NCBI RefSeq assembly: GCF_004348265.1
Contig: NZ_SMNT01000022.1
Location: forward strand, 1-63,534
Source of the DNA: Methylobacterium segetis
GTDB lineage: Bacteria; Pseudomonadota; Alphaproteobacteria; Rhizobiales; Beijerinckiaceae
DNA: 63,534 bases
Direction of reading: 5' to 3'
Position 1 is the stretch's first letter. Every line of letters starts with the position of its first letter. The notes below the pieces were generated by a model, which searched no databases, was not told the DNA's origin, and was given only the letters and a program-made list of their open reading frames with translations. Shown piece by piece: positions 61,371 through 63,534 of this stretch. The position numbers were made by a program, and so were the translations under genes.

Positions 61371-62147
61371 ATGCCGCCGCCCATGCCGTCGACGCTCGTC
61401 GCCCTCACACCGTCCCGCACGCCGGCGCCGCTGATCGCCAGCGCCCTGTTCCTGAGCGAGAGCAGCGAGGGGCTCGACGACGGGGCCACCTTCCTCGACC
61501 GGCTGACGCCCGGCGAGGCGGCGCGCCTGCGCGAGGCCGGCCGCTGCCTGACCCTCGCGCCCGGGCAGAGCGTCTTCGAGCAGGGCGAGCCCCATTCGGG
61601 CATCTTCCTCATCGAGGAGGGCCGGGTGCGGGTCTTCTACACGGGTCCTTCGGGCCGGCAGATCACGCTCGCCTACTGGACGCCGGGCCATTTCATCGGC
61701 GGCCCGAGCCTCACCGGGGGCGGCAGCCACCAATGGTCGGGGGAGGCGATCGAGCCCTGCCGGGTCACCGCGCTCTCCTCGGCGACCCTGCGGAGCCTGC
61801 TGCGCCAGATGCCGAGCTTCGCCCTGTGCCTGATCGAGGCGCTGGAGGCGAAGGGCCGCTGCTACACGGCGATGGCGCAGATGCTGGGCACCCGCTCGGT
61901 GATCGAGCGTCTGGCCCAGCTCCTCCTCAATCTCGGCGACCTCTACGGACGGCGGGAGGGCGAGGCGGTCGTGATCCAGCGCCGGATCACCCATGACGAG
62001 ATCGCCGCCCTGGTCGGCTCGACCCGGCAATGGGTGACGATGATGCTGCGGCGCTTCCAGGACGAGGGCGTCGTCGCGGTCGACAAATCCGTCATCCGCC
62101 TGACGCGCCCCTCCCGCCTGCAGGACATCGTCCAGGGCGAAGCCTGA
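61371..62147 (+). CDS. Crp/Fnr-family transcriptional regulator
   Basis: A roughly 258-residue regulator. The cyclic-nucleotide-binding-like domain has LTLAPGQSVFEQGEPHSGIFLIEEGRVRVFYTGPSGRQITLAYWTPGHFIGGPSL. A long dimer helix follows, and then the winged helix-turn-helix (ITHDEIAALVGSTRQWVTMMLRRFQDEGVVAVDKSVIRL). No Fnr-type Cys cluster is visible, so oxygen sensing through an iron-sulfur cluster is unlikely. Starts at 61371 or 61383 are both possible. It is divergent from the second importer and may control it. Confidence 0.87.
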   Translation: MPPPMPSTLVALTPSRTPAPLIASALFLSESSEGLDDGATFLDRLTPGEAARLREAGRCLTLAPGQSVFEQGEPHSGIFLIEEGRVRVFYTGPSGRQITLAYWTPGHFIGGPSLTGGGSHQWSGEAIEPCRVTALSSATLRSLLRQMPSFALCLIEALEAKGRCYTAMAQMLGTRSVIERLAQLLLNLGDLYGRREGEAVVIQRRITHDEIAALVGSTRQWVTMMLRRFQDEGVVAVDKSVIRLTRPSRLQDIVQGEA

Positions 62148-62266
62148 CGGCCCGGCCCGTGGGATCGCCGCGGGAGAAGGGCGCGGACGCAATCGGATCT
62201 CGCAGGCCCTGCATCCGGGCAGGGCCGGCGCGCGTTCCTGCCCGGTAGTGGCCGGAAGGATCCGCG

Positions 62267-62692
62267 ATGACGACACGGCGTTCGGTTTGGCAGTTTCTGA
62301 CGGGCCTGCCGCTCCTCGGGACCCTCGTGCCGGAGGCGCGCGCCGCGGACGGGCCGGCGGCTCCGGCCGAGGAATCGCCGACCGGGCCGCCCGGCACCAC
62401 GATGCTCACCGTCTTCCTCCGTCACGATCAGACGAAGACCGTCAGCCAGATCAACGAGCACCTGAAGCATGCGGGCTGGTTTCGCGACTTCCCGCCCGCC
62501 GGTGTCGAGGTGGTGAGCTGGTACGTGATGATGGGCATCGGGCAGGTGGTGACGCTACGCTTCGCGCCCGAGCGGCTTCGCGAGGTCAACATCCTCATCG
62601 AGCGGGCGGCCTGGGGCGGTTTCCGCACCGAGTTCTATCCGACCTACGATTACCGCAAGCTCTATCAGGATTTGAAGGCGAAGATGGGCTGA
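62267..62692 (+). CDS. Exported protein of unknown function
   Basis: A 141-residue protein with a probable N-terminal export signal (MTTRRSVWQFLTGLPLLGTLVPEARA; the Arg pair may be Tat-like). The mature region has TMLTVFLRHDQTKTVSQINEHLKHAGWFRDFPPAGVEVVSWYVMMGIGQVVTLRFAP and ends YDYRKLYQDLKAKMG. It looks like a compact alpha/beta domain. I do not recognise the family and assign no function. It starts 119 bases after the Crp gene. Confidence 0.75.
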   Translation: MTTRRSVWQFLTGLPLLGTLVPEARAADGPAAPAEESPTGPPGTTMLTVFLRHDQTKTVSQINEHLKHAGWFRDFPPAGVEVVSWYVMMGIGQVVTLRFAPERLREVNILIERAAWGGFRTEFYPTYDYRKLYQDLKAKMG

Positions 62693-63026
62693 CGGCGTCT
62701 CCCCCGGCCGGGGGGCAAGGACGCGCGGCGACCCGGCCGGCTCGCCGGAGACGGTGCGCTTCCGCACTCGCCCTTTCGCGTCGCCGTGCCCCGCGCTCCT
62801 GTTGGTTCATATCTAAACCATTGAACCATCGAAGAAAGCGGTTTCCCGCGAACCGTACCCGTCGCCGTGATCCTGGTCTGGCGTATGGCTCCGTACAATG
62901 CCGCAGCCTATTTGCAAGTTGAACTGCCGGACGTTTGTTCATAACTGGTCAGGTCGTGAGGTTCTGGCCAAGACATGACGGAAGGTTTTAGCTTTCCGAG
63001 TTCATCAGGCCCAAAAGAGTTGCTGG
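62693..63026. other. Intergenic region, moderately AT-rich
   Basis: No credible gene. It holds a GC palindrome just after the stop codon (about 62699-62713) that could act as a terminator stem, then an inverted repeat GGTTCA (62804-62809) / TGAACC (62822-62827). The stretch from about 62800 to 63010 has lower GC and probably contains the promoter for the next small gene. Confidence 0.4.
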
Positions 63027-63287
63027 ATGGCCCGCTATTTCTTCGACGTGCATGAGCCCAGGGCGTCGATCATCGACAATGAGGGAGCGGAGTGTTCGCA
63101 GAGGTCGGATCTCTCCGAGGAGGTGCTCCGCGCCCTCTGCGAGATCGCGCGCGACCGTCCCGAGTCCTACCTCGACCAGAAGCTCCGGATCATCGTGAGG
63201 ACCAGCGACAGCGAGGTCGTGCTCACCGCCTCCCTCGGGCTGACCCTGGCATGGCATTCCGAGGAGCGCAGCACCCGGGCGGCCTGA
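63027..63287 (+). CDS. DUF6894-type small protein
   Basis: An 86-residue soluble protein with the opening MARYFFDVHEPRASIIDNEGAE, which matches the DUF6894 pattern (RYFFDxH...DxxGxE) common in Methylobacterium and Bradyrhizobium. It continues SDLSEEVLRALCEIARDRPESYLDQKLRIIVRTSDSEVVLTASLGL. No function is known for this family. The start is the ATG at 63027. Confidence 0.78.
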   Translation: MARYFFDVHEPRASIIDNEGAECSQRSDLSEEVLRALCEIARDRPESYLDQKLRIIVRTSDSEVVLTASLGLTLAWHSEERSTRAA

Positions 63288-63356
63288 GGCCGATGTCCGG
63301 CGAGACCGGGCGGCCGGGCGAGTCGCTCGTTCGGACGCGCATCCTTTCCCCTCCGA

Positions 63357-63378
63357 GACCGTGACCTGGGTCACGGTC
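63357..63378. promoter_or_regulatory. 22-base palindrome with perfect 10-base arms
   Basis: GACCGTGACC (63357-63366) and GGTCACGGTC (63369-63378) are exact reverse complements around a TG centre. The site ends 67 bases before the ATG of the secreted-protein gene at 63446. Its size and symmetry suit a dimeric repressor or activator. Confidence 0.6.
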
Positions 63379-63445
63379 GCGGCCGGGCGCACCGACCATA
63401 AGAACCTCGGGGCCGAGAGGGTCGGCCCGGTTGGAGGAGGTTCTC

Positions 63446-63534
63446 ATGGTTCGCTCGGTTCGTGTTCTGGCCGCCGCTCTCGTGATCGGCGTCGCGGCCT
63501 TCGGCGCGGGTGAAGCGTCCGCGCGCGGGTTCGG
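63446..63534 (+). CDS. Secreted protein, N-terminal part only
   Basis: The first 29 codons of a gene that runs off the right edge. They encode a signal peptide, MVRSVRVLAAALVIGV, cut probably after GEASA. A strong ribosome site (GGAGGAGG) lies 6 bases before the ATG, so the product is probably abundant. Nothing of the mature protein is visible beyond its first few residues. Confidence 0.7.
   Translation, partial: MVRSVRVLAAALVIGVAAFGAGEASARGF

Noticed and set aside
1..63534. tRNA, rRNA, CRISPR array, transposase, integrase or phage genes
   Set aside because: None was seen on either strand by eye; a tRNA or covariance search was not possible here.

Overview
This is a 63.5 kb, very GC-rich chromosomal window from a methylotrophic alphaproteobacterium, almost certainly Methylobacterium or a close relative. 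The strongest evidence is a contiguous 14-gene methanol dehydrogenase operon in the order mxaF-J-G-I-R-S-A-C-K-L-D-E-H-B. It is headed by a match to the published mxaF promoter hexamers. GapR (DUF2312), HWE histidine kinases and DUF6894 proteins are also typical of this order.

Layout. 0-9.6 kb: a partial SDR gene, a DUF892 ferritin-like protein, a second-type Mfd/TRCF helicase, a TonB siderophore receptor with a PepSY membrane protein, and a secreted trypsin-like protease. 9.7-22.1 kb: the mxa operon. MxaF, J, G and I are the secreted enzyme, its accessory protein, cytochrome cL and the small subunit. R, S, A, C, K, L and D are the maturation and calcium-insertion set. E and H are of unknown function, and B is a response regulator. 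mxaA carries an in-frame TGA just after its membrane helix, while the rest of its reading frame remains open to the mxaC junction.

22-31 kb: an FAD oxidoreductase with an orphan sulfonate-type binding protein, gapR, a tctCBA tricarboxylate transporter, a TerC protein with a long leader, and small secreted proteins including a phospholipase A2-like one. 31-41 kb: housekeeping and stress genes (SDR, catalase-like remnant, alpha/beta hydrolase, response regulator, a 55-residue DnaJ-type zinc-finger protein, NAD(P)HX dehydratase, phosphatase). These are followed by a tightly coupled glycosyltransferase / acyl-CoA dehydrogenase-like / PIG-L deacetylase / NodS-like methyltransferase cassette. 41-47 kb: a GAF-5xPAS-HWE sensor kinase divergent from a PAS-only protein, a LysR regulator and small unknown proteins.

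47-62 kb: an organosulfur island. One operon encodes an acyl-CoA dehydrogenase-like flavoprotein, an LLM monooxygenase, a binding protein and a cupin. Divergent from it are a complete ABC importer and then a rhodanese / YeeE sulfur transporter / helix-hairpin-helix trio. A second complete ABC importer lies opposite, next to a divergent Crp-family regulator. The likely logic is import of organosulfur compounds, oxidative C-S cleavage and handling of sulfane sulfur. The window ends in a truncated secreted-protein gene. I saw no rRNA, tRNA, CRISPR array, transposase or phage gene.
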